Origin: an uncultured Alistipes sp. | GTDB taxonomy: Bacteria; Bacteroidota; Bacteroidia; Bacteroidales; Rikenellaceae | Direction of reading: 5' to 3' | DNA length: 64,000 nucleotides | NCBI GenBank assembly: GCA_900770635.1 | Contig: CAAGLB010000098.1 | Location: 1-64,000 of the forward strand | Shown here: piece by piece, positions 48,587-58,155 of the stretch | Layout of the letters: every line of letters begins with the position of its first letter | Position numbering within the stretch: position 1 is the first letter of the stretch | The notes under the pieces: model-generated | Databases searched by the model: none | What the model was told of the DNA's origin: nothing | The model's input: only the letters and a program-made list of their open reading frames with translations | Made by a program: the position numbers and the translations under genes

Positions 48587-50047
48587 TTATGCTCGCTTCT
48601 TACGCTTAAAGCGGCGACGCACACTCTTAGCCAACTTGCGGATGCGGCCATCGTACCAGTCCATATCCAAGAGCGACGAGTCGTTAGTAGCCTTACGAGT
48701 GAGATAGATGGCTATAGGCGTGAGCGTAGCGATAGGCAGCCACATGCCATAGAGCGCATCCCACGTACCCTCGCTCGACATCTTCTCGCCCGAAACGCTC
48801 ACGATATAGTAGAACACGAAGAATATGACCGAGATAACGATAGGAGTGCCCAGACCACCCTTACGGATAATAGCACCAAGAGGTGCACCAATAAGGAAGA
48901 AGATGATGATAGACACAGGCATCGTAAGCATTCTATGCCACTCGTTCTCAGACCTATAAAACTGAGTAATAGCAACCTTAGAGCTCTGCTCGTCGAAGCT
49001 ATATGCACCACGTGACATACGTGCCGACGATGTAGCATTAGCATAGACACGGGCACGGTCACGAATAGTAAGGCTCGCTATTGAGTCGTAGACATCGATA
49101 GGCTTAAAATAGGTCTTATCGAAGCGGATGCTATCGCCACCAAGAATCGAGGAGTCGCAAGGGAAGATACGCTCCTTGAACAAAGGGGCATAGGAGGCAG
49201 CCTGGGACTGGGCCACCATCTTCTGCAACGAGTCGCTGAGTTCTCTAAGGCCCGACATATTGCGGGTTTTCGACTCGGTAAACTTACGTGACATCTCGCC
49301 AGTTCCACTGACACTCGACAGCGGGAATGTTCCCTGCTGAAGCTCGAAGCTATGACGACGCAGGTTATTAGATTCGTACCAACGCACATTACGTGAATGC
49401 TCGTAAGTATCACCATTATAGAGCGTTACATATAAGTAGTTCTTATCATCAGAGAGATAGATATAGCCCGAATCGGCAATGGTAGTTGTCATATCGCCAT
49501 TCGTAGCTCGGGTATCGAAGATTATCACATCGGTAACGAGCTTAGTCTTATCGTCCTGATGGCCAACACGGATACTCATATCGGGCAGACCGTTAAAGAA
49601 CATGCCGTCCTGGAAGTCCATATCTTGGCGCTGCTCACGAATGTCGTACAATATATCGTACATACGTTTATTAGCGGCTGGCACGAGGTTGTTCGAGATA
49701 AAGAAGCCACCAACAGCGATACATCCGACAAGGACGATCAATGGTCGAAGAATACGCATGAGCGACATACCCGCCGACTTCATGGCCAGCAGCTCGAAGT
49801 TCTCGCCGAGGTTACCCATAGCCATGATTGCCGAAAGAAGCATAGCCAGCGGCAAGCCCAGAGGGATCATGTTGGCTGAGGCACACAACAACAGCTCGGT
49901 GATGGTCGAGGCGTCGAGGCCCTTACCAGTAAGCTCGTCGATATAGCGCCACACGAAGTTCATCATCAGCACAAACTGCACGATGAAGAAGGTGGCGACA
50001 AGCGGACCGAGATAGGCTTTTAATACGAGCTTATATATTTTTTTCAT
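48587..50047 (-). CDS. LptF/LptG-family permease
   Basis: A 486-residue inner-membrane permease of the lipopolysaccharide export ABC transporter (YjgP/YjgQ family). Three N-terminal helices (about 10-120) begin KLVLKAYLGPLVATFFIVQF and contain ADLNSANMIPLG-like LCASANMIPLGLPLAMLLS. A large periplasmic beta-jellyroll domain follows (about 125-380), then three C-terminal helices. Whether it is LptF or LptG cannot be decided from this copy alone. It overlaps the 3' end of the metal transporter permease gene by 17 nt, implying cotranscription. The C-terminus is very basic (RRRFKRKKRA). Confidence 0.92.
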   Translation of the reverse strand: MKKIYKLVLKAYLGPLVATFFIVQFVLMMNFVWRYIDELTGKGLDASTITELLLCASANMIPLGLPLAMLLSAIMAMGNLGENFELLAMKSAGMSLMRILRPLIVLVGCIAVGGFFISNNLVPAANKRMYDILYDIREQRQDMDFQDGMFFNGLPDMSIRVGHQDDKTKLVTDVIIFDTRATNGDMTTTIADSGYIYLSDDKNYLYVTLYNGDTYEHSRNVRWYESNNLRRHSFELQQGTFPLSSVSGTGEMSRKFTESKTRNMSGLRELSDSLQKMVAQSQAASYAPLFKERIFPCDSSILGGDSIRFDKTYFKPIDVYDSIASLTIRDRARVYANATSSARMSRGAYSFDEQSSKVAITQFYRSENEWHRMLTMPVSIIIFFLIGAPLGAIIRKGGLGTPIVISVIFFVFYYIVSVSGEKMSSEGTWDALYGMWLPIATLTPIAIYLTRKATNDSSLLDMDWYDGRIRKLAKSVRRRFKRKKRA

Positions 50048-50876
50048 ACTTTGGTCTACGATTAAAGCACAAAGTTAACACTTTTACGCAAATAAGCGTC
50101 AAGGTGAGTATAAATATTATGCAACTTCCTGTTGGAAGATTGAAATTATAGCTAACACCAAAGCCCACAACATTGCCCAAAACGCCTATTACAGCCGACA
50201 AAACAGCAACACGAGAATACTCCTTTGTGAGAGCGTTGGCGATAACAGTTGGGATGGTCATAAGCGAGATGAGCAGGATGATGCCCATAACCTTAATCGA
50301 GAGGACGATGGTGAGCGCCACAACGATAGACATCACGTAGGCCACCAACGAAACAGGCATACCTTGGCTTCGTGCATAGTCCTCGTCGAAGGTGATGAAC
50401 ATAATACGGCGCAACATAGCAACAGCACCCACAATCATAAAGAGCGTAAGAAGCGCAAGCATCACTACATCAGCACTATCCACAAGCAAGATATTGCCAA
50501 ACATATAGCTCGTAAGGTCGGAGGCATAGCCTGGGCGCAAAGCCATAAACAGTGCGCCTATTGCCATTCCCAACGACCACATGATACCCACAGCCGAGTC
50601 CTCACGCATCTTACCACGACGTGATGCAAACTCGATACCCACAGAGGAGAATGCTGCAAAGATAAGTGCGCCCAACGTAGGATTGAAGCCCGCATAGAGT
50701 GCTATACCAAGGCCACCAAACGAGGCATGAGTAATACCACCACTAAGAAACACCATGCGACGAGCCACGATATAGCTGCCAGCAATACCGCACGTAATGC
50801 CCGACATAAGGCAAGCGACCAAGGCTCGCTGCATGAAGTCGTAGGCAAGAATATCTGAAAAGAGGGCCGAAAGCAT
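50031..50876 (-). CDS. Metal ABC transporter permease (ZnuB/ABC-3 family)
   Basis: A 281-residue inner-membrane permease for Zn, Mn or Fe import. It has eight or nine hydrophobic helices and the ABC-3 family landmarks SGITCGIAGSYIVARRMVFL, GGITHASFGGLGIA and MGIILLISLMTIPTVIANAL. The ATPase and substrate-binding partners are not adjacent, so they must be elsewhere. It is the first gene of the operon with LptF/G, which begins inside its last 17 nt. The metal specificity cannot be read from the sequence. Confidence 0.92.
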   Translation of the reverse strand: MLSALFSDILAYDFMQRALVACLMSGITCGIAGSYIVARRMVFLSGGITHASFGGLGIALYAGFNPTLGALIFAAFSSVGIEFASRRGKMREDSAVGIMWSLGMAIGALFMALRPGYASDLTSYMFGNILLVDSADVVMLALLTLFMIVGAVAMLRRIMFITFDEDYARSQGMPVSLVAYVMSIVVALTIVLSIKVMGIILLISLMTIPTVIANALTKEYSRVAVLSAVIGVLGNVVGFGVSYNFNLPTGSCIIFILTLTLICVKVLTLCFNRRPKYEKNI

Positions 50877-50905
50877 GATGCTTAGTTAAATTAATAATAT
50901 TCGCA

Positions 50906-50930
50906 CAAAGATAGTATTTTTTTTAGAATC
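50906..50930 (-). promoter_or_regulatory. Promoter of the ABC permease-LptF/G operon
   Basis: On the minus strand TATCTTTG (50913-50906) with TTG about 20 nt upstream. The leader is about 25 nt. On the plus strand TATATTCG near 50961 is an imperfect -7 candidate for mtaB. Confidence 0.6.
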
Positions 50931-50991
50931 CGCAAGGTTGCCATTTAGCGAAAATGTTGTATATTCGCACAATGTTTATAGTTAATGGAGT

Positions 50992-52290
50992 ATGCAACAA
51001 AAACGAGTAAGTTTTCACACATTGGGCTGCAAGCTCAACTTCTCTGAAACATCGACCATAGCACGTGACTTTGAGCGTGGAGGATACCTACGTGTAGAGG
51101 CTTCGGAGCCTACCGACGTAGCGGTAATCAACAGCTGCTCGGTGACGGAGCATGCGGACAAGAAGTGTCGCAACATAATACGCAAGATACACCGCCGCAA
51201 CCCAAATGCCATAATTGCAGTTACGGGATGCTACGCACAGCTAAAACCCCAAGACATTGCCGCAATAGAGGGCGTCGACATAGTGCTCGGCAACAACGAC
51301 AAGGGCGACCTATATCGTCGTGTAAGCGAGCTACAAGAGCACACCGAGGCAGAGGTATATAGCTGCTCGTATGACCAGATAGACCGCTTCTTTGCCGCCT
51401 ATTCGTCGGGCGACCGCACACGATCTTTCCTCAAAGTGCAGGATGGTTGCGACTACAAATGTGCCTACTGCACAATACATTATGCACGTGGAGCAAGCCG
51501 CAACATAGCCATTGCCGACATAGTCAAGGAGGCCGAGGAGATTGCTGCATCGGGACAGAAAGAGATTGTTATTACAGGTGTAAACACAGGCGATTTTGGT
51601 CGTACCACAGGCGAAAAGTTTATCGATCTGCTTCGTGCTCTCGACAAGGTTGAAGGCATCGAGCGTTACCGCATATCGAGCATCGAGCCCAACCTCATAA
51701 CCGACGAGATTATCGAGTTTTGTGCCGAGTCGCCACGCTTCGTGCCACACTTCCACATCCCGCTACAAAGTGGCTCAACACGCATACTTGGACTCATGCG
51801 CCGCCGATACACAGCAGAGAAATATCGTGAGCGCATAGCTAAGATTCGTGAGCTAATGCCCGACTCGTTCCTCGGCGTCGATGTCATCGTTGGTTTCCCT
51901 GGCGAGGGCGAGGAGGAGTTCATGGAGACATATCGACTACTCGAAGAGGTGGGTGCATCATTTTTGCACATATTCCCATTTTCGGAGCGCCCAGGAACGC
52001 CTGCCATCAGCCTTCCAAACAAGGTGCAGTCGAGCATATCTACCGAGCGTGTTAGCCGCCTTGAAGAGCTGAGCAACAAGCTATACAACAACTTTGCACA
52101 GAGATATTTAGGCACTACACGTGAGGTGTTGTTCGAAAGTACTGATCGACAAGGCTTCATGTTTGGATATACGGACAACTACCTAAGAGTAAAGGCCAAG
52201 TACGACACTTCGAAAATTAACCAAATTTGTAGTGTAAGGCTTCTATCGATAGATAATGACGGAGATATTGTGGCCGAAATTATTGGATAA
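50992..52290 (+). CDS. mtaB: tRNA (N6-L-threonylcarbamoyladenosine(37)-C2)-methylthiotransferase MtaB
   Basis: A radical SAM enzyme that adds a methylthio group to t6A37 of ANN-decoding tRNAs. The 432-residue protein has the N-terminal methylthiotransferase domain with three cluster cysteines (TLGCKLNFSE, INSCSV, GCYAQ). The radical SAM core carries DGCDYKCAYC at about residue 149. A TRAM-like C-terminal domain follows (about 370-432). The QSGS and GFPGEGEEEF segments are family-typical. It is a single gene, divergent from the ABC permease operon. Confidence 0.95.
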   Translation: MQQKRVSFHTLGCKLNFSETSTIARDFERGGYLRVEASEPTDVAVINSCSVTEHADKKCRNIIRKIHRRNPNAIIAVTGCYAQLKPQDIAAIEGVDIVLGNNDKGDLYRRVSELQEHTEAEVYSCSYDQIDRFFAAYSSGDRTRSFLKVQDGCDYKCAYCTIHYARGASRNIAIADIVKEAEEIAASGQKEIVITGVNTGDFGRTTGEKFIDLLRALDKVEGIERYRISSIEPNLITDEIIEFCAESPRFVPHFHIPLQSGSTRILGLMRRRYTAEKYRERIAKIRELMPDSFLGVDVIVGFPGEGEEEFMETYRLLEEVGASFLHIFPFSERPGTPAISLPNKVQSSISTERVSRLEELSNKLYNNFAQRYLGTTREVLFESTDRQGFMFGYTDNYLRVKAKYDTSKINQICSVRLLSIDNDGDIVAEIIG

Positions 52291-52314
52291 TTACCACAAA
52301 AGTATTACTTTTGT
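52283..52314 (+). promoter_or_regulatory. Palindromic promoter of the MCP-like sensor gene
   Basis: ACAAAAGTA (52296-52304), one T, TACTTTTGT (52306-52314) is a perfect 19-nt palindrome. Its right half contains a -7 box TACTTTTG (52306-52313), its left half the same box on the other strand. TTG at 52283-52285 lies 20 nt before the plus-strand box. Confidence 0.55.
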
Positions 52315-52354
52315 CCGATTATAAGCGCATAAAAGTAAATCCAAGTTTATTCGT

Positions 52355-53185
52355 ATGCTAAAAAGGTTTAACAGTTTATTCTCGATCAAAAGTGTACCAC
52401 GACGTATGCGAGTGGCATTTATGAGCATCATACTATTGCTCGTATTTGCTGGTGCGACATCGCTCTTGGAGCTACAACGTGTGGGTAAGGATACTCAGCA
52501 GATTCTCATGTCGAGCAACCAGAATGTGAGCATTGCTCGTGAGATGGCCCTGGCCTTAAGTACGCAGAATGACGCTATCATATACATGGCTGTTGTGGGC
52601 GACTCATCGGCACGCTATCGCACAATGGCCGAGGAGGCTGTGGCACAACTCAACAGCTCATCGGCAGAGGCATTCAGACTCATGGGTGAGTCGGAATATC
52701 ACTCGTTAGCCGACTCACTGGTGATGCACACACAAAACCTAAACAGGCTTGTAAACGACTATCTCGACGGAAATGTACATCGACGCATAGAGGAGCAGAT
52801 GCTCATAGACTCGATACCCAACACCCTATCGACACGCACATGGTATGTCGACGAGTATAAGATTGAGCACAAGAACCTATCGAAGCAGATATCGAAATAC
52901 ATGACAGGCTCGCAGAGCACCCTCGGCCCCGAGGTAAGCCGCCTAAGCCACACAGCACGCCGAGCAGTGACTCCCGTGTTCATCTCGTTGTTCGTAATGT
53001 TTGTGGTAGTGCTGATGCTCTACCTTTTCCTCAAACGACTATATGTAAAGCCCATGATACGCATCAACCGCAGCTTGGGCGACTACCTAACATACAAAGT
53101 ACCATTCGACGACTCGATAGAGTGTCGTGACGAGATTAGAGAGTTGCGCGACAAAATATCGACGCTAATAGCGAAAACAAAATAA
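52355..53185 (+). CDS. Membrane sensor with MCP-like four-helix bundle and HAMP domain
   Basis: A 276-residue protein with a transmembrane helix at about 20-37 and a periplasmic four-helix bundle like that of chemoreceptors (about 38-205). A second transmembrane helix (TPVFISLFVMFVVVLMLYLF) and a cytosolic HAMP domain (about 232-276, KPMIRINRSLGDY) follow. It ends there: no kinase, methyl-accepting or cyclase domain follows. It may signal through a partner protein. The next gene, trkH, starts 16 nt downstream in the same operon, so a link to potassium uptake or osmotic sensing is possible but unproven. Confidence 0.8.
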   Translation: MLKRFNSLFSIKSVPRRMRVAFMSIILLLVFAGATSLLELQRVGKDTQQILMSSNQNVSIAREMALALSTQNDAIIYMAVVGDSSARYRTMAEEAVAQLNSSSAEAFRLMGESEYHSLADSLVMHTQNLNRLVNDYLDGNVHRRIEEQMLIDSIPNTLSTRTWYVDEYKIEHKNLSKQISKYMTGSQSTLGPEVSRLSHTARRAVTPVFISLFVMFVVVLMLYLFLKRLYVKPMIRINRSLGDYLTYKVPFDDSIECRDEIRELRDKISTLIAKTK

Positions 53186-53201
53186 AAGAACCTGAGCCCA
53201 A

Positions 53202-54647
53202 ATGAGGATACATGTTGTCATACGATACATCGGCATGATGCTAATATTCTTAGCATTGTTTATGCTTGCATCAGCAGGTGTATCGCTATTGAACAACCAC
53301 GACTCGGCGCTATACCCACTACTTCTGTCGTCGTTCGTGACAATGATCCTCGGACTCTTCCCGCTCATATTTGTCGACAGTGCCGACGAGATCAAAACAA
53401 AGGAGGGTTATGCCATTGTCGTAGGCTCGTGGCTCGTGGCCTGCATTGTGGGCATGTTCCCATACCTTATCTGGGGTGGCGAGTTCACGATTGTCAACGC
53501 ATGGTTTGAGAGCGTATCGGGATTTACAACCACAGGAGCATCGGTACTCAACGACATAGAGTTTCTGCCCCGAGGTCTACTCTTCTGGCGACAATCAACA
53601 ACATGGATTGGCGGTATTGGCGTAGTTATGTTTGCCCTCGTCATCCTTCCCTCGTTGGGACGTAGCCGTCAGCTGCTATACAACGTTGAGCTATCGACCA
53701 TCGCCAAGGACAACTTCAAGTATCGCTCACGTGAGATTATGCGCATCCTAATCTTCGTGTATGTGGGACTTACGGCACTAACAACGATACTCCTAAAACT
53801 CTCGGGCATGTGTTGGTTCGACGCTGCGACACATGCTATGTCGGCATGCGGAACATCGGGATTCAGCACAAAGAATGCATCGGTGGCATTTTTCGATAGC
53901 CCTATAATAGAGCTTGTCATGATGGGCGCTATGACAATATCGGGAATACATTTCGGCATCCTTTATGCCACCATCACGGGCCGCCGCAACAATATTTTCC
54001 GTTCGGAGGTCGTTCGTGCCTACATAGGCATGATGTTTATAGCCACGATGATAATTGCAGCAAGCCTCTTTGGCGAGGGCATATACTCATCGTTCTTAGA
54101 GTCGTTGCGACATGCATCATTCCAGGTTGTAAGTATTACCACAACATCGGGATTTGCCACAGCCGACACCAACCTATGGCCACCACTTGCGATAATCCTG
54201 CTGATATTCTGCTCGATAGTGTGCGGATGTGCAGGATCTACGTCGGGAGGTATGAAGGTCGACAGATTGCTACTTGCAACAAAGGTTATTCGCAACAGAA
54301 TAAACATGCAGCAACACCCTAACGCCGTGATTAGCACCAAGACCGATGGCACGGTACAAGGTGACAACGTGCTAAACTTGGTGATGACATTTATCGTTGC
54401 ATACCTACTACTTGCCCTTGCAGGAACAATAGTATATGCGATGTTTGGTTGCGACATAATGACATCGTTTACGGCTGCCATCTCGTGCATCAGCAACGTA
54501 GGTCCAGGTTTTGGCGAAGTAGGCTCATTGGACAACTACTCGGCACTTCCAGCGGTGTTAAAGCTAAACTCGACACTGCTCATGCTGGTGGGACGTTTGG
54601 AGATATTCGGCTTCATACAGCTATTCTTCTTACGTTCGTGGCGATAA
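53202..54647 (+). CDS. trkH: TrkH-family potassium uptake protein
   Basis: A 481-residue ion-conducting subunit of a Trk/Ktr potassium importer in the inner membrane. About ten hydrophobic helices are seen. Four pore loops of the family are visible: SVSGFTTTGASV, SACGTSGFSTKN, SITTTSGFATAD and SCISNVGPGFGEV, plus GCAGSTSGGMKVDR. The cytosolic NAD/ATP-binding regulator TrkA is not next to it, so regulation must come from elsewhere. It follows the HAMP protein by 16 nt. Confidence 0.95.
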   Translation: MRIHVVIRYIGMMLIFLALFMLASAGVSLLNNHDSALYPLLLSSFVTMILGLFPLIFVDSADEIKTKEGYAIVVGSWLVACIVGMFPYLIWGGEFTIVNAWFESVSGFTTTGASVLNDIEFLPRGLLFWRQSTTWIGGIGVVMFALVILPSLGRSRQLLYNVELSTIAKDNFKYRSREIMRILIFVYVGLTALTTILLKLSGMCWFDAATHAMSACGTSGFSTKNASVAFFDSPIIELVMMGAMTISGIHFGILYATITGRRNNIFRSEVVRAYIGMMFIATMIIAASLFGEGIYSSFLESLRHASFQVVSITTTSGFATADTNLWPPLAIILLIFCSIVCGCAGSTSGGMKVDRLLLATKVIRNRINMQQHPNAVISTKTDGTVQGDNVLNLVMTFIVAYLLLALAGTIVYAMFGCDIMTSFTAAISCISNVGPGFGEVGSLDNYSALPAVLKLNSTLLMLVGRLEIFGFIQLFFLRSWR

Positions 54648-54684
54648 GGTTTTAGACAGAAAAAAATAAAAGAGAAACATAGAT

Positions 54685-56247
54685 ATGAATCGTAGTAAAA
54701 AACTTGTAGCAATGCTCATCGTGGGCATGTTAATGGCGATGCAGGCATACGCATCGGCCGTTGACGACAATCCCATCACCCATGAGCTGGAAAACAACGA
54801 AAGGTATATTGAGCTAAACGACAGATACTCGAAGCTAAATACCAAGCATGATTCGATAAACAATCTGCTCAAAGAGCTACGCAGCGAGATAAGCAGCAGC
54901 GGCGAGGCAAAGAGCAGCGCCATGCGTGCACAAATATTGGAGTTGGAGAAGAATGCTCAGGACATACGCCAGGAGATATATGATGTGGCACACGAAATCG
55001 GCACCATGCAACAGGAGAATATCCGACAGATATTGGATCGTGTGAACATGGACGATGTCTACACATATAGGCCTACTAAGTCGGAGAAGGTGGAGAGTGG
55101 CTCAAAATCGGCCATATCTAAAAACCTTGTCGATAACGAGTGTTTCAAATCTCTCTCCGAAGAGGAGTACTGCCAGCTACAAGAGGCTCAGAGCGACGAG
55201 ATAGAGCTAAGCAAGTTGGCAGAGGAGTATGTCGACAAATACAATCAGCTCGAGAAGATTATAGAGAAATATAAGCAGACAGATCGTGCATTCGAGGCAA
55301 ATCCGCTGTATGAGCAATATGAGGAGATTAGCAAGAGATTGTATGAGCTTAACTCGCTTATCGAGGATAAATGGAACAACCTCATTAGGGTTAAAGAGTA
55401 TTCGATTAGCTATATCGCTCAGAAGAACAATAAGCAGATAAACGCCGAAAAGGTCTACGAGATGCTGGATATCTGTAATAGCTACGATGGCAAATACTCG
55501 TCTGACGGCTTGGTGCACTATGCCATAGGTCGCCAAACATTGCGTGAGTTTGAGAGCTCTTTTGCCTACGTCATGCAACTTGGAGCTGCCCGTGACTCGC
55601 TACAAGGGGTAATCAAAGGTTACAACGAAAATCATCTTCGCTACGACCTACCAAAAATAGACACGGTCGAGCGCCGCATACTCATGGATTTTGAGCCAAT
55701 AAAGATTGGTCGCACAAACTACTACGACAACGATAACCCACTACCCGAGTTGCAGGTATTCGAGAGTGGCACGATATACAGAATCCTTCTCGGCAAGTTC
55801 AAGACAAAACAGGCGATGACACTGTTTAGAGGTGTGCAGCCATTGTCGATAACTCGCAACGAAGAGGGACTATATTGCTACTACGCCGGAGGCTACGACA
55901 ACGAGGCTGAGGCACGCGAGACCGTTCAGTTTCTCAGAGATAAAGGATTTAAAAATCCAGAGTTGTGCTGCTGGACAGATGGTGAAATGAAAATTATACC
56001 TATCGCAAAGAAGGAGAAGGTTGTTGCACCTAAGACACGATACATAGTGGTGATAAACACCCAGACCATGGACGACAAGATGCGACACATAATAGCTACC
56101 GAAGCCCCAGGTAAGATAGTATCACGCAGTGGTCGCAACCATCTGGTGGGATTATTCGAGGATCGTGGCGAGGCCGACACGCTCATAATATCGCTCACCG
56201 AGGCATATCCAACTCTTGAAATGGGCATTGCCGAGGAGAAGATGTAG
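54685..56247 (+). CDS. Exported coiled-coil protein with SPOR-like domain
   Basis: A 520-residue exported protein. The signal peptide (KKLVAMLIVGMLMAMQAYA) is followed by long Glu/Lys-rich helices likely to form coiled coils (about 40-240). A globular part (about 370-435: GTIYRILLGKFKTKQAMTLF, then YYAGGYDNEAEARETVQFL) resembles a SPOR domain, which in other proteins binds denuded peptidoglycan at division sites. The last 80 residues form a possible second SPOR-like repeat (TRYIVVINTQTMDDKMRHII, then VGLFEDRGEADTLI). It lies 37 nt behind trkH and 30 nt before the next lipoprotein gene. Confidence 0.75.
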   Translation: MNRSKKLVAMLIVGMLMAMQAYASAVDDNPITHELENNERYIELNDRYSKLNTKHDSINNLLKELRSEISSSGEAKSSAMRAQILELEKNAQDIRQEIYDVAHEIGTMQQENIRQILDRVNMDDVYTYRPTKSEKVESGSKSAISKNLVDNECFKSLSEEEYCQLQEAQSDEIELSKLAEEYVDKYNQLEKIIEKYKQTDRAFEANPLYEQYEEISKRLYELNSLIEDKWNNLIRVKEYSISYIAQKNNKQINAEKVYEMLDICNSYDGKYSSDGLVHYAIGRQTLREFESSFAYVMQLGAARDSLQGVIKGYNENHLRYDLPKIDTVERRILMDFEPIKIGRTNYYDNDNPLPELQVFESGTIYRILLGKFKTKQAMTLFRGVQPLSITRNEEGLYCYYAGGYDNEAEARETVQFLRDKGFKNPELCCWTDGEMKIIPIAKKEKVVAPKTRYIVVINTQTMDDKMRHIIATEAPGKIVSRSGRNHLVGLFEDRGEADTLIISLTEAYPTLEMGIAEEKM

Positions 56248-56277
56248 TAAAACAGAAGAGTGCTAATTAAGAGAACA

Positions 56278-57750
56278 ATGAGATATATGAAGCTAAAAGT
56301 TTTTAACCTTATGGCAATAATCATCGTGGCAAGCATGGCGATGATTGGCTGCAAGAAGGAGGGAAAGGAGACATTTACAATCCCATCAGAGAGCATCCTC
56401 ATAACCGTCGATGGCTTTGGTGTGGAGGGCACAACAACATTCAAGTCGCACAACATATCGGCAATAGATGTGCTCTCTGTGCCTACTGGATGGAGTGTCG
56501 TTAACATCGACATGTATGCCAAGAGCATCACCGTTAAGTCGCCCGAGAACCTCGAGAACGACAACAAGCGCTCAGGCGATATATCGCTAAAAGGATACTC
56601 ACCAGCAGGCGACGAGAAGTCTATCGAGCTGTATGTAGCCATCCTCGACACAGCAGATGTTGACTACACCAAAGCACCAGCAAACTGCTATATCGCCAAC
56701 AAGCCAGCAACACGCTACTTGTTCAACCCAATGGTTGGCGGCAGCAACACTGCTCTCGACACCAACTACGTTGAGCTTATCTGGTCAACAAGCGTCGACC
56801 TTATCAAGTATATTGACATGAAAGAGGATGAGGGTGGCAATATGGTGGCATCGTTCTATGTCGAGGCAGTGGAGGAAGATGATGAGCCTACCGATAAGAT
56901 TAAACCAGGAAATGCGCTTATTGGCGCTTACGATGCCGATGGCAACCTGTTGTGGTCGTGGCATATATGGGTGACAAACAGCAACCCTACGGCCGACACA
57001 ATCGCTATTAATGGTCAGACAATGATGAATATCAACCTCGGCGCCGACTGCAATAGCGAGGGTGAGAAGGATGGCGCAAAAATAGGCTCGTCGTATGGCA
57101 TGTACTACCAGTGGGGTCGTCGCACGCCTATCGTCGGCCCTGAGTCTTGGGACTTCGCACTCAACGTTGACAAGTATATATTCAATGCTGTGGGAAGCCA
57201 GAAGAGCCTGATATACACCGAGTCAGACAGCTCAACAGGCACGGTAGAGTGGGCAAATGCCAACCCTCGAACAATAATCACTGGCTACGAAGACAATAAC
57301 TACGACTGGCTCTATGAGGGCCACGAGGAGCTGTGGTCGGCAACTGAAAAGAGCGAGCACGATCCATGTCCTGCTGGCTGGCGCATACCCGATAGCTCGG
57401 TATATGCCAACCTCACCATCAACACCGTTGACGACGAGATGGCATGGCAGGAGGCTCAGGGCATGTATGGCTGGAATCTCATAGATAAGAACGACCAGAG
57501 CAAGAGCTACTTCTTCTCGGCAGCAGGTCGCCGCAACTACCTCGATGGTCGCCTCGACATCATGAACGACGACATGGATCGCCCCGTGCCCTGGTCGGGA
57601 TACTATTGGACAGCCACAACCACCGAAGATGGCATGGCTAAGGCGATGTTCTTCGACCTAAATAGCCAAACACGCACATGGAACGGCCTTGATGCAGCAA
57701 GGCCTATGCGTCGTGCAAATGCAATGCCCGTACGTTGCGTGAGGGAGTAA
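56278..57750 (+). CDS. FISUMP-domain lipoprotein
   Basis: A roughly 490-residue lipoprotein. The signal peptide ends in a lipobox (VASMAMIGCKKE). The N-terminal half is a BACON-like immunoglobulin region (about 25-130). The C-terminal half holds the Fibrobacter succinogenes major paralogous domain: YYQWGRRTPIVG, ELWSATEKSEHDPCPAGW and the end MRRANAMPVRCVRE. These domains occur in surface lipoproteins of Bacteroidota, and their role is unknown. The frame opens at GTG 56260, but ATG 56278 or 56287 directly before the signal peptide is more likely. A strong terminator follows. Confidence 0.85.
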   Translation: MRYMKLKVFNLMAIIIVASMAMIGCKKEGKETFTIPSESILITVDGFGVEGTTTFKSHNISAIDVLSVPTGWSVVNIDMYAKSITVKSPENLENDNKRSGDISLKGYSPAGDEKSIELYVAILDTADVDYTKAPANCYIANKPATRYLFNPMVGGSNTALDTNYVELIWSTSVDLIKYIDMKEDEGGNMVASFYVEAVEEDDEPTDKIKPGNALIGAYDADGNLLWSWHIWVTNSNPTADTIAINGQTMMNINLGADCNSEGEKDGAKIGSSYGMYYQWGRRTPIVGPESWDFALNVDKYIFNAVGSQKSLIYTESDSSTGTVEWANANPRTIITGYEDNNYDWLYEGHEELWSATEKSEHDPCPAGWRIPDSSVYANLTINTVDDEMAWQEAQGMYGWNLIDKNDQSKSYFFSAAGRRNYLDGRLDIMNDDMDRPVPWSGYYWTATTTEDGMAKAMFFDLNSQTRTWNGLDAARPMRRANAMPVRCVRE

Positions 57751-57770
57751 ACAACAAAGCAACACACAAG

Positions 57771-57800
57771 CGGAGTGCCTCACGGTGCTCCGTTTTTTTT
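57771..57800 (+). terminator. Terminator after the FISUMP lipoprotein gene
   Basis: CGGAGTGCC (57771-57779) pairs with GGTGCTCCG (57784-57792), two G-T pairs, then eight T. Confidence 0.88.
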
Positions 57801-58155
57801 GTACCTATTTTAATAATAAGAGGCTTGATGCGTGAGGGAAAGTAAACTTCACACTGAATATAGCCCTCTATAATTGTCTACATAGAGGACTATTATTTCC
57901 AACACCCTGATAATCAAGATATTGAAAAGATTTCCCAAGGATGAGATTCTAAGGACGCGTAACTGCCTGATAATCAGCACTATGAAAAATTCGCAAAATC
58001 GCATTTTTCAAATATCTGAAAATCAACAACTTAGATATAGGGGCACGGAAAAACATTTGGATCGAAAATTTGGTTTTTAGAGGCGCCCGGTGCTAACTTT
58101 GCAATAACAAAACCACCCAATCGAGCAATAATCTAAAACTATAAAATAAAGTATC
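57801..58155. other. Intergenic region with repeated TGATAATCA motifs and a hairpin
   Basis: No gene is supported. CCTCTAT (57865-57871) pairs with ATAGAGG (57882-57888). CCTGATAATCA occurs twice, 60 nt apart (57906-57916 and 57966-57976), each followed shortly by GAAAA. The promoter of the next gene is at 58069-58101. Confidence 0.6.
58069..58101 (+). promoter_or_regulatory. Promoter of the lipoprotein gene at 58156
   Basis: TTTG 58069-58072 and TAACTTTG 58094-58101, spacer 21 nt. The leader is about 48 nt. Confidence 0.7.
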
